Positions 26,244 to 38,254 of a DNA stretch of 64,000 nt are shown here, one piece after another. Under the pieces are notes generated by a model. It searched no databases, was not told the origin of the DNA, and saw only the letters and a list, made by a program, of their open reading frames with translations. Source of the stretch: Prochlorococcus sp. AG-436-C13. Lineage in GTDB: Bacteria; Cyanobacteriota; Cyanobacteriia; PCC-6307; Cyanobiaceae. The stretch is taken from contig QCPC01000006.1 in the NCBI GenBank assembly GCA_003212695.1, forward strand, positions 1-64,000, read 5' to 3'. Each line of letters begins with the position of its first letter. Within the stretch, counting starts at the first letter, position 1. The position numbers and the translations under genes were made by a program.

Positions 26244-26769
26244 AAAACTGTATAGATAATGCCATAAATACTACCAAACCGATAATTAGCCATGTTGCAC
26301 CATTCGTTGGGAAGTTATTTTTAAAGACAACTAACATAACAACAATAACAAGGAGAAGTGTTGGCAATTCATTTAGAATTCTCAACTGCTTCCCTGTCCA
26401 TTTACATGAGTTACTTTGCAGAGTAGACATTAATTTATAGCAATAAAAATGATAGGCTAATAAGAAAGCTACAAATAATAATTTAACTTGCATCCATCTC
26501 TCATATAACCATGATGGCTGCATAGATAATAGGCCTATTGCCATAGAGACAGTAAGAATCATTCCAGGAGTAGTTATAATATTAGCAAGTCTCTTTTCCA
26601 TCAGAGAATATTGATCAAAAAAAGGTTTTTGTAAGTCTACGGATAAATCATTAGCTTCTACATGATATATAAATAGTCTTACCAAATAGAAAAGCCCTGC
26701 AAACCATACAACTACACCTATTATGTGAAGTGTCTTAAACCATAAGTAAGCCTCTGGAGGTAAGCTCAT
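26197..26769 (-). CDS. hemJ: Protoporphyrinogen IX oxidase HemJ
   Basis: Integral membrane enzyme (formerly UPF0093) oxidising protoporphyrinogen IX to protoporphyrin IX for heme and chlorophyll synthesis; HemJ is the usual form in cyanobacteria. I start at the ATG at 26769 because the family begins with YLWFKTLHIIGVVVWFAGLFY; an in-frame ATG at 26799 would add ten residues. Four or five membrane helices are visible, with the conserved histidine in KTLHIIG and arginine and histidine in VRLFIYHVE. Its 3' end overlaps the following PHP gene. Confidence 0.93.
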   Translation of the reverse strand: MSLPPEAYLWFKTLHIIGVVVWFAGLFYLVRLFIYHVEANDLSVDLQKPFFDQYSLMEKRLANIITTPGMILTVSMAIGLLSMQPSWLYERWMQVKLLFVAFLLAYHFYCYKLMSTLQSNSCKWTGKQLRILNELPTLLLVIVVMLVVFKNNFPTNGATWLIIGLVVFMALSIQFYARFRRIKKEKSLVK

Positions 26770-26866
26770 AAAAATAATATTAGGAAAAAGATTAATCAAA
26801 CAAATAAGATATTTATCTTTTATAGATTAATTGTAGTTGAGTGAAAATAATGAAAAACTTATTAAG

Positions 26867-28792
26867 TTATTCCTCATTGAAATAATTCCATATATTAAGT
26901 GCTAACTCTTCGCCTACACCTGGAATAATAGCAATATCTTCCCGAGTTGCATGCTGAATAGCCTGTATAGATTTAAAATGAGATAATAAACTTTTTATTC
27001 TTTTTGGACCTATTCCAGTTATTTCAGATAAAGCTGATCGTTTTAATCTCGTAGATCTTCTTTTCCTATGAAATGTCAGAGCAAATCTGTGTGCTTCATC
27101 TCTAACACGACGAAGCAATATTAAGGGTGGATCTTCCTTGTTACAATCTAAAGGGCTGTTAGCTAATGGTATAAATAACTCTTCATTTTTCTTTGCGAGG
27201 GAACACAATTTCACATCTTCTTCAAGCTTTAGATCATGTAACGCTCGGAGAGCAGATTTTAATTGGCCTTTTCCACCATCTATCAAAATTAGATCTGGAA
27301 AGTCCGAAGATAGATTTGAACCTAAAATACTTTCCTTATTCTTTTTAGCACAATTTATATCTAACCCCTCCTTTTTATATGTCGACCATCGCTTGAACCT
27401 CCTAGTAATGACTTCATAGATAGACAAATAATCATCACTATGTCCTATTTTAATAGAATTATCTTTTATTTTATATTTCCTATAATGATGTTTAGCCGGA
27501 AGACCATTTATGAAAACAACTTGAGAAGCTACAGCATCACTACCTTGTATATGACTTATATCATAGCCTTCTATTCTGTGAGGAATAGTTTCTAAATCAA
27601 ATATATTGGCTAAATCTTCAAGACTATTTTTAGTATTCTCATTTTCCACTGATAATCTGGCTAATTCAATAGTGGCATTTCTTTTAACAAGTTGAATTAA
27701 CTGGCCTTTTTTATGTCTTTTAGGATTTAAAATTTTTACTTTTTGTCCCTTAAGTTCTGTAATCCATTCTGAGATTAAATCTTGTTTATCTAGTTCAATC
27801 TCTACCAATATTTCATTTGGAATCTCAACTTTATTTAGAGTTGAATAATGTTGTTCTATAACCTTTTGTATAACTAATCCTTCATTTAACGATTCTGTGG
27901 CAGAAGTAAATGCTAATCTAGCGATTAGTTTACCTGAACGCATTTGAAAAAGTTGAACACAAGTATAAATATCATTTTTCGCGTAGGAAATAACATCTCT
28001 ATTTATGGATGAATCTGCTTCTATCATCTTTTGTGATTGAATTAACTTATCAATTCCTTCTATTTGAAGTTTTATCTTTAATGCTTTTTCAAATTCCAAA
28101 TTATTGGAATATTTTAACATTATTGTATTTAATTTAGTTTTCAATTCATCTGTCTGGCCTTCAAATATCATTGATATATTTTTAATCGTTTTTCTATACT
28201 CCTGTGATGATATTAATTCTTGACATACACCTGGGCATCTTTCTATAGAGTAATTAAGACATGTTTTATTCTTATATAATGGCCTTAGTCTTTGCCTAAC
28301 TGGAAATATCTTCTTAATAACAAATAACGTATTCCTAAGTAAAGTTACGTCAACAAATGGGCCATAGAACTTATCTTTAATATGTCTATTTCTTCTTCGC
28401 CTTGTAATGAATATACTAGGGTATTTATCACTCCATGATATACATACATAAGGGTACTTCTTATCATCTTTAAGTAATATATTAAAGTATGGCTTATGTT
28501 GCTTTATTAGATTAGATTCTAATGTTAGTGCTTCAACTTCTGTATCAGTAACAATAAACTCTATATCACAAATTTGTCGAACCATTAATAAGATCCGAGG
28601 GGTTAGTTCGTTATTTTTACGAAAATAAGATTTTACTCGGGTTTTTATTTTTTTTGATTTACCTATATATAAAATATTATCATCATTATCCTTCATAATA
28701 TAACAACCAGGCAAATCTGGAATTGATTCTACAAGTCGATTTATTTTGACTGAATCATTGCATAGATATATTGGCGTTAAATTTCTATTCAA
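26867..28792 (-). CDS. uvrC: Excinuclease ABC subunit C
   Basis: Nuclease subunit of nucleotide-excision repair that makes both incisions at DNA lesions marked by UvrA-UvrB. The 641-residue protein has an N-terminal GIY-YIG domain ([19 protein letters not shown]), the cysteine cluster around [13 protein letters not shown], a UVR helix pair for UvrB contact, the RNase H-like C-terminal nuclease ([16 protein letters not shown] and [11 protein letters not shown]) and terminal helix-hairpin-helix motifs ([26 protein letters not shown]). It follows a flavin reductase gene by 7 bases. Confidence 0.97.
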   Translation of the reverse strand: MNRNLTPIYLCNDSVKINRLVESIPDLPGCYIMKDNDDNILYIGKSKKIKTRVKSYFRKNNELTPRILLMVRQICDIEFIVTDTEVEALTLESNLIKQHKPYFNILLKDDKKYPYVCISWSDKYPSIFITRRRRNRHIKDKFYGPFVDVTLLRNTLFVIKKIFPVRQRLRPLYKNKTCLNYSIERCPGVCQELISSQEYRKTIKNISMIFEGQTDELKTKLNTIMLKYSNNLEFEKALKIKLQIEGIDKLIQSQKMIEADSSINRDVISYAKNDIYTCVQLFQMRSGKLIARLAFTSATESLNEGLVIQKVIEQHYSTLNKVEIPNEILVEIELDKQDLISEWITELKGQKVKILNPKRHKKGQLIQLVKRNATIELARLSVENENTKNSLEDLANIFDLETIPHRIEGYDISHIQGSDAVASQVVFINGLPAKHHYRKYKIKDNSIKIGHSDDYLSIYEVITRRFKRWSTYKKEGLDINCAKKNKESILGSNLSSDFPDLILIDGGKGQLKSALRALHDLKLEEDVKLCSLAKKNEELFIPLANSPLDCNKEDPPLILLRRVRDEAHRFALTFHRKRRSTRLKRSALSEITGIGPKRIKSLLSHFKSIQAIQHATREDIAIIPGVGEELALNIWNYFNEE

Positions 28793-28799
28793 CTAAAAA

Positions 28800-29282
28800 T
28801 CAACCTCCATAGGACCAACCAGTTGAAGATAGATTTAACGCCTCTGAATCCTTATGAAGCTTAGCTGTGATTACTTCTGCTACGAAGATAGTATGATCTC
28901 CATTTTCTACAGAACCAACAACATTACATTCAACTCCGCCAATAGCATCATCTAAAATAGGTAATCCTTCATTACCAAAAGTGTAAGATGTAGATTCAAA
29001 TCTGCCACCAAGGCCGTTCTGAGGTTTAAAAAATACTGCCGCCAAGTCTTTTTGATCAAATCGTAAGACATTCAAACAGAACTTATTTGTTCTTTTGATA
29101 ATTCCATGGCTTGATCCATCTGCTCTTACTGCCATTACGACTAATGGAGGTGCGAAAGATCCTTGTGTTACCCAACTGGCTGTAAAACCATTGATATCGT
29201 CTCCCTCACGTACAGTACAAATAAAAAGACCATGAGGTATCTTTCTTAGCAGAACCTTCTTTGCTTCTAAATCGAGTTGCAT
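28800..29282 (-). CDS. Flavin reductase-like FMN-binding protein
   Basis: A 160-residue protein of the flavin reductase-like split-barrel family that binds FMN. The pattern PHGLFICTVREGDDINGFTAS, then SFAPPLVVMAVR and NVLRFDQKDLAAVFF, is typical. It may reduce flavin with NAD(P)H or form part of an oxygen-handling flavoprotein; cyanobacterial flavodiiron proteins carry a related domain, but here it is free-standing. The true electron acceptor is unknown. It lies directly upstream of uvrC and is divergent from coaD. Confidence 0.85.
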   Translation of the reverse strand: MQLDLEAKKVLLRKIPHGLFICTVREGDDINGFTASWVTQGSFAPPLVVMAVRADGSSHGIIKRTNKFCLNVLRFDQKDLAAVFFKPQNGLGGRFESTSYTFGNEGLPILDDAIGGVECNVVGSVENGDHTIFVAEVITAKLHKDSEALNLSSTGWSYGG

Positions 29283-29346
29283 AGTCTTCTTGATTTTTAC
29301 TAACCTTAATGCTTAATAAAAAAAAGAACAATCCAGAAACAAATTC

Positions 29347-29823
29347 ATGAAAGTATTATACCCAGGTAGTTTTGATCCTCTAACATTTGGTCACTTAGAT
29401 CTTATATCTAGAGCGAGTGAACTTTTTGGAAGTGTAATTGTGTCAGTACTAGAGAATCCAAATAAAAAATCCACCTTTTCTATAGAAAGAAGGATTGAAC
29501 AAATTCAGGAAGCAACAGATGATATAGCAAATATAGAAGTAGTCTCATATAAAGGATTAACTATTGATTGCGCAAAACAATATAATGTAGAAATTATATT
29601 AAGAGGCTTGAGGGCTATGAGTGACTTTGAGTATGAGTTACAAATAGCTCATACTAATAGAACTTTAAATAATTCAATTGAAACAATATTCTTGGCTACT
29701 GAATCTCACCATAGTTTTTTAAGTAGTTCTGTAGTAAAGGAGGTAGCAATGTTTGGAGGTAATGTAGAACATATGGTTCCCAGAATGATAGCCAAAGACC
29801 TGCATAGTATATTTAAGGTTTAA
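29347..29823 (+). CDS. coaD: Phosphopantetheine adenylyltransferase
   Basis: Catalyses the fourth step of coenzyme A synthesis, joining 4'-phosphopantetheine and ATP to give dephospho-CoA. The nucleotidyltransferase motif is [16 protein letters not shown] with the (T/H)xGH signature in [23 protein letters not shown] and [16 protein letters not shown] are diagnostic of CoaD. The 158-residue length is standard. The start is the ATG immediately before [10 protein letters not shown]. It ends one base before the convergent dacB gene. Confidence 0.97.
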   Translation: MKVLYPGSFDPLTFGHLDLISRASELFGSVIVSVLENPNKKSTFSIERRIEQIQEATDDIANIEVVSYKGLTIDCAKQYNVEIILRGLRAMSDFEYELQIAHTNRTLNNSIETIFLATESHHSFLSSSVVKEVAMFGGNVEHMVPRMIAKDLHSIFKV

Positions 29824-29824
29824 A

Positions 29825-31078
29825 TTAACTATTACAACTAGAATGTTTATGTACAGAAGAAAGAATATCTGTAAAATAAATAGGACTATAATCTAAACTG
29901 GTACTAATAATACTTACAATTACCTTGCCATGTGGGGTAAATAGATAACCAGACAAGGATCTTATCCCAGTTAGAGTTCCAGTTTTACCATAAAATTTAT
30001 AATTCGTAGACTTTGATATATATTTGTCTTTTAGGGTGCCTCTAGCTCCTACCAGAGACATAGAAGATATATAGTAATCCTTATATTTATGTTTACTCAT
30101 ATAGTATAGTAAATGAGAAATAGAATGAGTGGTTGTCATGTTTTTTCTTGATAGTCCACTACCATCATGAATATAAATAAAACTAGAATCTATTCCTTTA
30201 GCAATTAACCATTTAGATAAACGTAGAGAGGCAATTGATGAATCCCATGACTTTGCTGTATTCCTGAGTAGTACTTCGCTTGTAAAATTATGACTATCAG
30301 CATTTGCTAAACTAAGTAACATATATAAAGGAGCAGATTCCTTAGAATAAATTAATTTCCTTTTTGAGAACTTCTTATAATTGGAATTATCTATAATATC
30401 TACATTATAATTTAGATTGAAAGTTTTTAATGACTTATGCAGATTATCTTTAAAGTATAAAATAGGTTCTTTAAGAGAGTATGTATTAGAATTGCTAGCT
30501 ATTGCCAACCTAGTTATAGGAGATGCATATGTATAATTTCTATCTGAATGTGGCCACGAAGAAGGCCACCACAAATTCTTATTCTCTTCATAAATAACTA
30601 TTTTTGGAGTTGCATAAGTATAATATGGGTGAGATTTTATTATACTTGCCATACTAATGAAATCTGTTTTATTTAAATCAGGGTCTCCTGTACCTTTTAT
30701 TTCATAAAAGCCCTTGCTATTTTTATATATTTTAGTTCTTAATTTATAATAAGGTCCAAGCTTATCAAGAGCATATGCGGTTGTATATAATTTTAGATTA
30801 GACGCCGGTATCCTCATCGTACGTCCATTCACATCAGTAATAATATTTGAGCTTGAATCTCTTACAGTAACGCTCCAGTTATTTACATCCTTAGACAAGA
30901 TACTATTAATATCTTGTTGCATTAATGTACAGATTTTGATTTTATCAGTAAAAATAAAAGTTTTAAAAGCATTACTACTTTTAATTATGTATCTAACAAA
31001 GATATCCTTATATATAAAGAAGTTGGCTAAAGATACTAATAGTATAGAAAAATAGATATATCTTTTTAATTTACGCAT
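29825..31078 (-). CDS. dacB: D-alanyl-D-alanine carboxypeptidase, PBP4 family (S13)
   Basis: Periplasmic penicillin-binding protein that trims or cleaves peptidoglycan cross-links. An N-terminal membrane segment (about residues 8-23) anchors or exports it. The serine-acyl motif is SNLK with S93 and K96, the second motif lies in HDGSGLSRKN, and the third is KTG starting at K365. At 417 residues it is slightly shorter than many PBP4 enzymes but has all three active-site elements. It is last in the dapF-nifS-DUF1995-dacB run. Confidence 0.92.
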   Translation of the reverse strand: MRKLKRYIYFSILLVSLANFFIYKDIFVRYIIKSSNAFKTFIFTDKIKICTLMQQDINSILSKDVNNWSVTVRDSSSNIITDVNGRTMRIPASNLKLYTTAYALDKLGPYYKLRTKIYKNSKGFYEIKGTGDPDLNKTDFISMASIIKSHPYYTYATPKIVIYEENKNLWWPSSWPHSDRNYTYASPITRLAIASNSNTYSLKEPILYFKDNLHKSLKTFNLNYNVDIIDNSNYKKFSKRKLIYSKESAPLYMLLSLANADSHNFTSEVLLRNTAKSWDSSIASLRLSKWLIAKGIDSSFIYIHDGSGLSRKNMTTTHSISHLLYYMSKHKYKDYYISSMSLVGARGTLKDKYISKSTNYKFYGKTGTLTGIRSLSGYLFTPHGKVIVSIISTSLDYSPIYFTDILSSVHKHSSCNS

Positions 31079-31081
31079 ATA

Positions 31082-31723
31082 TCAATTAATACTGTCTTTA
31101 ATAGTTTCACCATTAGGTCTCGATGCATAGGAATTAGAAAATCTATATCCATCACTATATCTTTTAAATAAAAACCAGTCTTGAGGGTACTGGTGTAGTA
31201 AAGCTCCTTTAGTAAAAGGTTCAATTGAATATGAATTTATCCATGAATTGATAAACTTGCTCCTACGTTCTCTTCCTACATATCCTACTCCAATTGATGT
31301 TTCTTCGAGTTTACCATTAAACATAATTAGTCTATTATTTATTTTCTCAGATAAATCTACAAACTCTTCATAATCAAAAGGCTGTGGGCTAACAACTAAA
31401 AATAGTTTGTTTTCAAAGTTATCCTTATTAACTATTATTTCCTTAAAAGTATATATCTTATTAGCATATCCTTCATAATCTCTTCTAGCCAATGCTGCTC
31501 CACCAAAGTCCGAGAAAACAACATTAATATCATAATTATTATCTTGTAAGAAAGACATAACCCTAAATATTATAGGCACAATTTTAATACCTTCAAATCT
31601 TAATTCAACTGAGATTCTCTTAAAATTAGTCTTATTTAGACATAGCAAAAGCGAATTCTTAAGTGATATTTCACATTCTTTTAAATCCTTAGGTAAAGAT
31701 TGGTATTGTTTTTCGGAATCCAT
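31082..31723 (-). CDS. DUF1995 family protein
   Basis: A 213-residue soluble protein starting with a LPKDLKECEISLKNSLLL segment followed by VELRFEGIKIVPIIFRVM, a pattern I associate with DUF1995. This is a cyanobacterial and plastid family that includes proteins implicated in photosystem biogenesis. Near the C-terminus a PFTKGALLHQYPQDWFLFKR stretch is also family-like. The gene is 6 bases downstream of nifS and 3 bases upstream of dacB, so it is co-transcribed with them. Function in this organism is unknown. Confidence 0.8.
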   Translation of the reverse strand: MDSEKQYQSLPKDLKECEISLKNSLLLCLNKTNFKRISVELRFEGIKIVPIIFRVMSFLQDNNYDINVVFSDFGGAALARRDYEGYANKIYTFKEIIVNKDNFENKLFLVVSPQPFDYEEFVDLSEKINNRLIMFNGKLEETSIGVGYVGRERRSKFINSWINSYSIEPFTKGALLHQYPQDWFLFKRYSDGYRFSNSYASRPNGETIKDSIN

Positions 31724-31729
31724 CTAGTT

Positions 31730-32908
31730 TTATTTAGTAATATCATTAATGATACTATTAATACTATTATATACCAATTGAATATCTAAATCCTTTATCC
31801 AGCTACCCAAAGATAATCTTAGATTTGACTTAAGATATTTCTTAGATATACCTGTTGATTCCAATACGTAACTGTCTTTATCCTTATTCATAGTACAAGC
31901 GCTTCCACTGCTTACATAAATGCCAATTTTTGATAACTCAGTAACAACCCTTCTGCTCGATATGGGAACTCCTTTATGTGTTAGTAAAAAAGATAGATGA
32001 TTAGGGAGTCTTATTATTGGATGACCAGTTAATGACAATTCATCTATTTTCAATAGTTCTGCTCTTAATAAATTAGTTAAAATTGTCGTTGTTGTCTTCT
32101 CAAAGTTCAATTGATCATCTGCAATAGTTGAAACTGCATTTAACTCTTCAAGAGCAACAGCCATACCCTTTATTAAAGGGATAGCCTGTGTTCCCATTCT
32201 AATTCCATATTCTTGACTATGCTTATAATTACTTTTTAGCAAATTAATATAATCCAAATCAATTATTAATAATCCAATACCTTTAGGGCCTCTAAACTTG
32301 TGAGCTGAGGCTGATAATGATGATACCCGAGTAGAAGAAAAGTTTATAATTCCTTGAGGTATTACTTGCGTGGCATCTGTATGAAAATAAATACCTTTTT
32401 GTTTGCATAGATTAGCTATATAAGAAATTGGTTGCAGGCTTCCTATTTCACTTTGCCCCCAAATCAATGAGACTATTTTTGTAGGGTATTTCAAAAACTC
32501 GTCTAAATACTTCATATCGATAACACCAAATTTATCTACAGGCCAACGGACTAATTCCCAGCCCGATTTTACGAGCTGCTGAGCTGAATATATTACTGAA
32601 GGATGCTCAACTGAACTTATTATTATTCTTCCTGGTGACATATTATTTGCTGTTTGATTTAATGCTATATATACGGATTCTGTAGCTCCAGAAGTAAATA
32701 TTATTTGTTCTGGAATAATAGAAAATTTTTCAGCTATAATATATCTACTTTGTTCTAAAATATAAGCAGCTTTAATTCCCTCAGTATGTAAACTAGATGG
32801 ATTACCCCAAAATTTATTCTGAATTTCATGAATTTCATGAATTACTTTCTCTGATGGCGGGCTAGTAGATGAAGCATCAAGGTAAATATCCATTTCTTTT
32901 TCTTTCAT
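31730..32908 (-). CDS. Cysteine desulfurase, NifS/IscS family
   Basis: PLP enzyme that removes sulfur from cysteine for iron-sulfur clusters and thio-modified tRNAs. With the ATG at 32908 (10 bases after the dapF stop) the protein has 392 residues; an upstream in-frame ATG at 32947 would overlap dapF. The pyridoxal lysine is about K204 in SASAHKFRGPKG, the HTDATQ motif is present, and the reactive cysteine is in SSGSACTMNK. IscS and NifS cannot be separated by eye. It is translationally close to dapF. Confidence 0.92.
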   Translation of the reverse strand: MKEKEMDIYLDASSTSPPSEKVIHEIHEIQNKFWGNPSSLHTEGIKAAYILEQSRYIIAEKFSIIPEQIIFTSGATESVYIALNQTANNMSPGRIIISSVEHPSVIYSAQQLVKSGWELVRWPVDKFGVIDMKYLDEFLKYPTKIVSLIWGQSEIGSLQPISYIANLCKQKGIYFHTDATQVIPQGIINFSSTRVSSLSASAHKFRGPKGIGLLIIDLDYINLLKSNYKHSQEYGIRMGTQAIPLIKGMAVALEELNAVSTIADDQLNFEKTTTTILTNLLRAELLKIDELSLTGHPIIRLPNHLSFLLTHKGVPISSRRVVTELSKIGIYVSSGSACTMNKDKDSYVLESTGISKKYLKSNLRLSLGSWIKDLDIQLVYNSINSIINDITK

Positions 32909-32918
32909 TACTTGAATG

Positions 32919-33776
32919 TTAAATTGAAAAATGTCCCGCAAAAACAAATTTGGCCGGTCCAGTCATAAATATATCCCCTTCATTATTTGGCCAATGTATT
33001 ATTAATTCTCCTCCAGGTAATTTAGCTTTAACTTTCTCTTCGCACAAGTTTAAAAGAGAGCTAACTGCCAATACAGCGCAAGCACCAGTTCCACATGCTT
33101 CAGTAATACCAGCTCCTCTTTCCCATACTTTGATACAAATATTTTTTCCATCTTCAATATTAACAAAATGAACATTAGTTTTATTAGGGAACCTATAATC
33201 TTTTTCTAATAAAGCCCCCCATTTACTAATTGGTAAATTACTCAACGTCTCTAAATACAAAACCATGTGTGGGTTTCCCATACTAACTGCATAAATATTA
33301 AGTAATGATTCTTCAATCATTACTTGGCCATAAGGAATATTTTTATAATTAGCCTCGAGTGTAGTAGGAATCAAGTTTTTATCAAAAATCGGTGTTCCCA
33401 TATTTACTTTAATATCTTTAGTCTCGGTAATTAAGGATTCAATATTTCCAGCGAGTGTTTCTATTATAAAGGGTGATTTTGTACTTAACTCTCTATATTC
33501 ATGCAAATATTTAATAAGACATCTTATACCATTTCCACACATTTCTGGGATAGAGCCATCCGAATTTACAATTTTCATATAAGCAATACCCTTGTTTTTG
33601 GGAGGCAGAATAAAAATAACGCCATCAGCACCTATCCCTAATCTTCTATTGCATAAATGTTTTATATAAGTTGGATCATTTAACAAAGGCATATTTATAA
33701 ACTCAGATTCTAGTAAATCTATTAAAATGAAATCATTGCCTATACCATGATATTTTTTAAAGTTAACGCGTTTCAT
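32919..33776 (-). CDS. dapF: Diaminopimelate epimerase
   Basis: Converts LL- to meso-diaminopimelate for lysine and peptidoglycan synthesis. The two catalytic cysteines are C80 in MCGNGIRC and C228 in EACGTGACA, the classic cofactor-independent epimerase pair. The start MKRVNFKKYHGIGNDF is typical, and 285 residues is full length. It leads a four-gene operon ending with dacB, so a cell-wall precursor enzyme is linked to a wall-trimming enzyme. It is divergent from leuS across about 120 bases. Confidence 0.97.
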   Translation of the reverse strand: MKRVNFKKYHGIGNDFILIDLLESEFINMPLLNDPTYIKHLCNRRLGIGADGVIFILPPKNKGIAYMKIVNSDGSIPEMCGNGIRCLIKYLHEYRELSTKSPFIIETLAGNIESLITETKDIKVNMGTPIFDKNLIPTTLEANYKNIPYGQVMIEESLLNIYAVSMGNPHMVLYLETLSNLPISKWGALLEKDYRFPNKTNVHFVNIEDGKNICIKVWERGAGITEACGTGACAVLAVSSLLNLCEEKVKAKLPGGELIIHWPNNEGDIFMTGPAKFVFAGHFSI

Positions 33777-33899
33777 AAGAAAAGATTTTAATTACTTAGT
33801 TGTGTCAAAGTCATCCTATTACAGAGATATTGATAGATAATTAATCACTTCTCTTGTAAGGTTATAGTTTAATACATAATTTATCATTAAAAGAAATAA

Positions 33900-36488
33900 G
33901 TGACGTCATACGAAGATCAGCAACCAATCTATAGCGATTCCACAAATGCCTATAATCCTACCTTATTAGAACAAAAATGGCAGGATCAATGGCGTAAGAC
34001 ATCTCTTTATAAAACAACGGAGCCTAAAGCAAATCAGAAGACATTTTATGCCTTATCCATGTTCCCATATCCATCTGGAAATTTGCATATGGGTCATGTT
34101 AGAAATTATGTAATAACAGACGTTATAGCAAGATATCATCGAATGCTTGGTTCAGCTGTACTTCATCCAATGGGATGGGATGCTTTTGGATTACCGGCAG
34201 AAAATGCAGCTATTGATAGAGGCATAGAAGCAGATATTTGGACTAAGCAGAATATAAAACAAATGAAGACTCAACTTGTAAAACTAGGTCTATCTATAGA
34301 TTGGGATAGAGAAATTACTACCTGCAAAGAAGACTATTATAAATGGACTCAATATATCTTTTTAGAATTATTAGAATCCGGACTGGCATATCAAAAACTA
34401 TCAACAGTTAATTGGGATCCAATAGATAAGACTGTTTTAGCTAATGAACAAGTTGATTCTCAAGGTAAGTCCTGGAGATCAGGTGCAAAAGTTGAAAAGA
34501 AAAAATTAAAGCAGTGGTTCCTAAAGATAACAGACTATGCAGAAGAACTTCTTAATGATCTTAACCTGTTAAAAGGTTGGCCAGAAAACGTAAAAACAAT
34601 GCAATCAAATTGGATTGGGAAGTCAACAGGTTCAGAAATAGAATTTAAAATAAAAGATAATAAAAATACAATCAGAATATTTACAACAAGGGCAGATACT
34701 CTATATGGAGCTACTTATATTGTCTTGGCTCCTGACCACCCTTATGCAGATATAATAGTTAATCCCGAAAGAAAACAGAAGTTAATAGATTTTAGAAAAC
34801 AGATAATAAATCTTAGTGAGCAAGATAGAACATCAGAAAATAAAGAAAAAAGTGGAATATTTTTAGGCTCGTATGCAATTAATCCTATAAATAACAAAGA
34901 AATTCCTATATGGATAGCAGATTACGTCTTGTCGTCATATGCCACTGGAGCAGTAATGGGTGTACCAGCTCATGATCAAAGAGACTATAAATTTGCACAA
35001 AAATATAAATTACCAATTACTTATGTTATTTCTAAAGATAAAAATCACCCATTAGAAAATATTGATAAAGCTTTCACATCTAAGGGTATTTTGGTTAATT
35101 CAGATGAACTTAATGGCTTAGATTCTGAAAAAGCAAAGGAAGTAATAACTGAAATTGGAATTAGAAATAATTGGGCTAAAGAAAAGGTAAGTTTTAAACT
35201 AAGAGATTGGCTAATTTCGAGGCAGCGATATTGGGGTTGTCCTATACCAGTTGTACATTGTGAACGATGCGGCGTCGTTCCTTACCCTAAGGAATCATTA
35301 CCATTAGTGTTATCGAAAAATAATGATCATAGAAGAAAGAAGTCAATGGAATGTCCTAATTGTAGTAATAATGCATTTATAGAAACTGATACAATGGATA
35401 CATTTATGTGCTCCTCATGGTATTTTCTTAGATATGTAGACTCATTAAATACGTCAAAACCTTTTGATTTAGATTTAGTTAATAAATGGCTACCTGTAAA
35501 TCAATATGTTGGAGGAATAGAACATGCTATTCTACATCTATTGTATTCCAGATTCATAGTAAAAGCTTTAAATACTAGAGGCTTAATAGACATAAAAGAA
35601 CCTTTTGAAAAACTACTAACTCAAGGTATGGTTCAAGGGGTGACCTACAGAAATCCTACCACTCATAAATATATAATTAAAGATAATATAAACGATTTAA
35701 CTAAGCCAAAAGATCCCGAAACAGGAGAAGAACTGGAAATTCTATTTGAAAAAATGTCAAAATCAAAATTTAACGGCGTTGACCCATCAAGTGTTATAGA
35801 CAAATATGGAACAGATACAGCTAGAATGTTTATTTTATTTAAAGCACCCCCTGAAAAAGACTTAGAATGGGATGATTCTGATGTAGAAGGTCAATACAGA
35901 TTTATTAATCGACTTTGGCGACTAATTGATAAAGTTAGCAACTCTAAGCCATTTATAAAAGTTAAATATAAGCAATTAACTCTACCTACAGATCTAACTA
36001 AGAAAGAAAAGGAATTAAGGAAAATACTTCATAAAACTATTAAAGAAGTAACTAATGACTTAAATGATAATTCACAATTCAATACAGCATTATCAGAATT
36101 AATGATTTTATGTAATGCATTATATAATAGCCTTGAAACTTGTAGACATGTTGTTATCACTGAATCTGTAATTAATCTGACTTTATTATTAGCTCCTTTT
36201 GCTCCACATCTATGTGAGGAGTTCTGGTCATTACTAGGACAAGATGGAAGTGTGCATAACCAATCATGGCCCCTATATGAAGAATCAACTTTGATAGAAG
36301 AATGTTATAAATTGGTTATACAAGTAAATGGAAAAGTTCGAGGCTTTATTGAAGTTAATACAGAGGATAATGATGATATATTAAAAAAGAAGGTCTTAGA
36401 TACTGATATTGCCAGGAAATGGTTGGCTCAAAATAAACCTAGAAGAATAATATTAATAAAAGGAAAGATTATTAATATAGTTATCTAA
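33900..36488 (+). CDS. leuS: Leucyl-tRNA synthetase
   Basis: Class I synthetase charging leucine. It starts with GTG at 33900. The 862-residue protein has the HIGH-type motif in [15 protein letters not shown], the CP1 editing domain with [12 protein letters not shown] and the conserved GVPAHDQRD, and the KMSKS motif exactly at residues 618-622. The C-terminal anticodon-binding and LeuRS-specific domains follow ([12 protein letters not shown]). The stop codon region overlaps the convergent pgi stop by four bases. Confidence 0.97.
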   Translation: MTSYEDQQPIYSDSTNAYNPTLLEQKWQDQWRKTSLYKTTEPKANQKTFYALSMFPYPSGNLHMGHVRNYVITDVIARYHRMLGSAVLHPMGWDAFGLPAENAAIDRGIEADIWTKQNIKQMKTQLVKLGLSIDWDREITTCKEDYYKWTQYIFLELLESGLAYQKLSTVNWDPIDKTVLANEQVDSQGKSWRSGAKVEKKKLKQWFLKITDYAEELLNDLNLLKGWPENVKTMQSNWIGKSTGSEIEFKIKDNKNTIRIFTTRADTLYGATYIVLAPDHPYADIIVNPERKQKLIDFRKQIINLSEQDRTSENKEKSGIFLGSYAINPINNKEIPIWIADYVLSSYATGAVMGVPAHDQRDYKFAQKYKLPITYVISKDKNHPLENIDKAFTSKGILVNSDELNGLDSEKAKEVITEIGIRNNWAKEKVSFKLRDWLISRQRYWGCPIPVVHCERCGVVPYPKESLPLVLSKNNDHRRKKSMECPNCSNNAFIETDTMDTFMCSSWYFLRYVDSLNTSKPFDLDLVNKWLPVNQYVGGIEHAILHLLYSRFIVKALNTRGLIDIKEPFEKLLTQGMVQGVTYRNPTTHKYIIKDNINDLTKPKDPETGEELEILFEKMSKSKFNGVDPSSVIDKYGTDTARMFILFKAPPEKDLEWDDSDVEGQYRFINRLWRLIDKVSNSKPFIKVKYKQLTLPTDLTKKEKELRKILHKTIKEVTNDLNDNSQFNTALSELMILCNALYNSLETCRHVVITESVINLTLLLAPFAPHLCEEFWSLLGQDGSVHNQSWPLYEESTLIEECYKLVIQVNGKVRGFIEVNTEDNDDILKKKVLDTDIARKWLAQNKPRRIILIKGKIINIVI

Positions 36489-38086
36489 TTGGATCTGGAT
36501 ATTAATAGAGATTTAGGATTACACCAATCTCCTTCAAAATTATATTTATTATTATTTGAAGAAAGGTGCCTTAATATCATAAATATAGATTCAGGAGATG
36601 AATCAGGTATTCTATTTGCAATATCTTCTATTGAATGGCTTTTATGATCATTTAATATAAGTTCTATATTAGACTGCAAACTAAGTATGTTAGAAGCTGC
36701 TTTTTTACCTGCCTCTACTCCAGGCTGATGATAGGCATTAATATCTATTAACTCAGCATAAAGTCCTACTGAACGTTCGAAAAGAGCAATCAAGGCACCT
36801 AGTGAATAAGAATTAAATTTTCTAATAGTTATTGTCAGACTTTGTCTATCATTTTCTGACAAAGCAAGTCTAGTTCCTTGTAAAAAACCAGATAAATAAT
36901 CCCCAGGAGCTTTCTTATTGATTTGTGGAACTTCTTTATTATCTTGTAGTATTTCAATAAAAACAACAAAGAAGTTATCTATTCCATCTCTTAATTGTTG
37001 AACATACGCATGTTGATCTGTTGAACCTTTATTCCCATAAACTGCTAATCCTTGATTAACCCTTACACCTTTTCGGTCTATTTCCTTACCAAGTGACTCC
37101 ATAACTAATTGCTGTAAATATTTACTAAAGACTTCTAATCTATCTTGATAAGGTAAAACAACCATATCTCTAAGGCCTTTACCATCTCCAGAGAAATACC
37201 AAGAAGAAGAAAGCAAAGCCGCTGGATTATTATAAATATCAGTTCTTCTTGTGATTTTATCCATAGTTGAAGCACCTTCAAGAAATGGGGAAATATCTTG
37301 CCCAATGAGAACTAAAGGCAGAAGACCAACTGCTCCTGTAATACTTGTTCTACCTCCGACCCAATCAGGTAAATCAAAACGTTTAAGCCATTTTTCATTC
37401 ATTGCTTTGATATCAAGATTGCTATTTTTCATCGTGATAGCCACTGCCCTGGAAGACCAATCAATGCAATTCTTATCAACAAAATGTCTCGTTTGATCCA
37501 TAGCTATCTGAGGTTCTGGAGTTCCACCTGATTTGCTTACTACTACAAATAAAGTAGTTGATAAATTATTCTTTAAAGAATTTAATTTCTGATTAATACC
37601 ATTAGGATCTACATTATCTAGAAAAGTAAATCTAAGTCCCTGTTTAGTTTCCTGAAGGGCATTAACAAGAAGAAGTGGGCCTAATCCACTGCCTCCAATG
37701 CCTATCCACAAAACATCTGTAAAAGATACACCTTGATCATTTTTAATCTGACCACTTAAAATTAGTTTGCCAAATTGATCAATATCTGATATCTCAGTCT
37801 TAATAGACTGAGCAATTTCATCATTAGGGGCAATATCTGGGTTACGTAGCCAATAATGACCTACTTGTCTTTGCTCATCTTTATTCGAGATTGCTCCGTT
37901 CTCAAGCTCATTAAGTGAGAAAAAGGCTTTTTTATAGCGATCTAACAAATTGTCTAAATCATTTTTTATAAATTTCATCCTGCTTATATCAAGCCATAGA
38001 TCTATTTCCTTATCAAAAAAAAGCAGATCGCAGTATCGATTCCATTGATCGTTATTTATATTTTTATTTAGATCCGGAGAGGTCAT
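36485..38086 (-). CDS. pgi: Glucose-6-phosphate isomerase
   Basis: Interconverts glucose 6-phosphate and fructose 6-phosphate, connecting the Calvin cycle, glycogen and the oxidative pentose-phosphate route. The 533-residue sequence has the sugar-isomerase folds with [60 protein letters not shown] and [12 protein letters not shown], which supply the phosphate-binding and catalytic glutamate, histidine and lysine. It is longer than the minimal bacterial form but usual in cyanobacteria. It overlaps leuS tail to tail and is divergent from purN. Confidence 0.96.
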   Translation of the reverse strand: MTSPDLNKNINNDQWNRYCDLLFFDKEIDLWLDISRMKFIKNDLDNLLDRYKKAFFSLNELENGAISNKDEQRQVGHYWLRNPDIAPNDEIAQSIKTEISDIDQFGKLILSGQIKNDQGVSFTDVLWIGIGGSGLGPLLLVNALQETKQGLRFTFLDNVDPNGINQKLNSLKNNLSTTLFVVVSKSGGTPEPQIAMDQTRHFVDKNCIDWSSRAVAITMKNSNLDIKAMNEKWLKRFDLPDWVGGRTSITGAVGLLPLVLIGQDISPFLEGASTMDKITRRTDIYNNPAALLSSSWYFSGDGKGLRDMVVLPYQDRLEVFSKYLQQLVMESLGKEIDRKGVRVNQGLAVYGNKGSTDQHAYVQQLRDGIDNFFVVFIEILQDNKEVPQINKKAPGDYLSGFLQGTRLALSENDRQSLTITIRKFNSYSLGALIALFERSVGLYAELIDINAYHQPGVEAGKKAASNILSLQSNIELILNDHKSHSIEDIANRIPDSSPESIFMILRHLSSNNNKYNFEGDWCNPKSLLISRSN

Positions 38087-38254
38087 TTCTTATAGCTGAG
38101 TTTCGTAATTTTAAAGGATATTTCAAGTATGGATCATTTGGAAAGAAAAAGTATGGTTTATTTAAAAAACAAATTAAATGGATGGCTAATCAAAAAAATG
38201 CTTATAATAGAAATAAATACTGTCTTATTAAATATAGATTTTAATCAACTTATT

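Noticed and set aside
38129-38254. Longer N-terminus for purN
   Set aside because: Forty-two extra residues have no resemblance to PurN and would cover the expected divergent promoter region.
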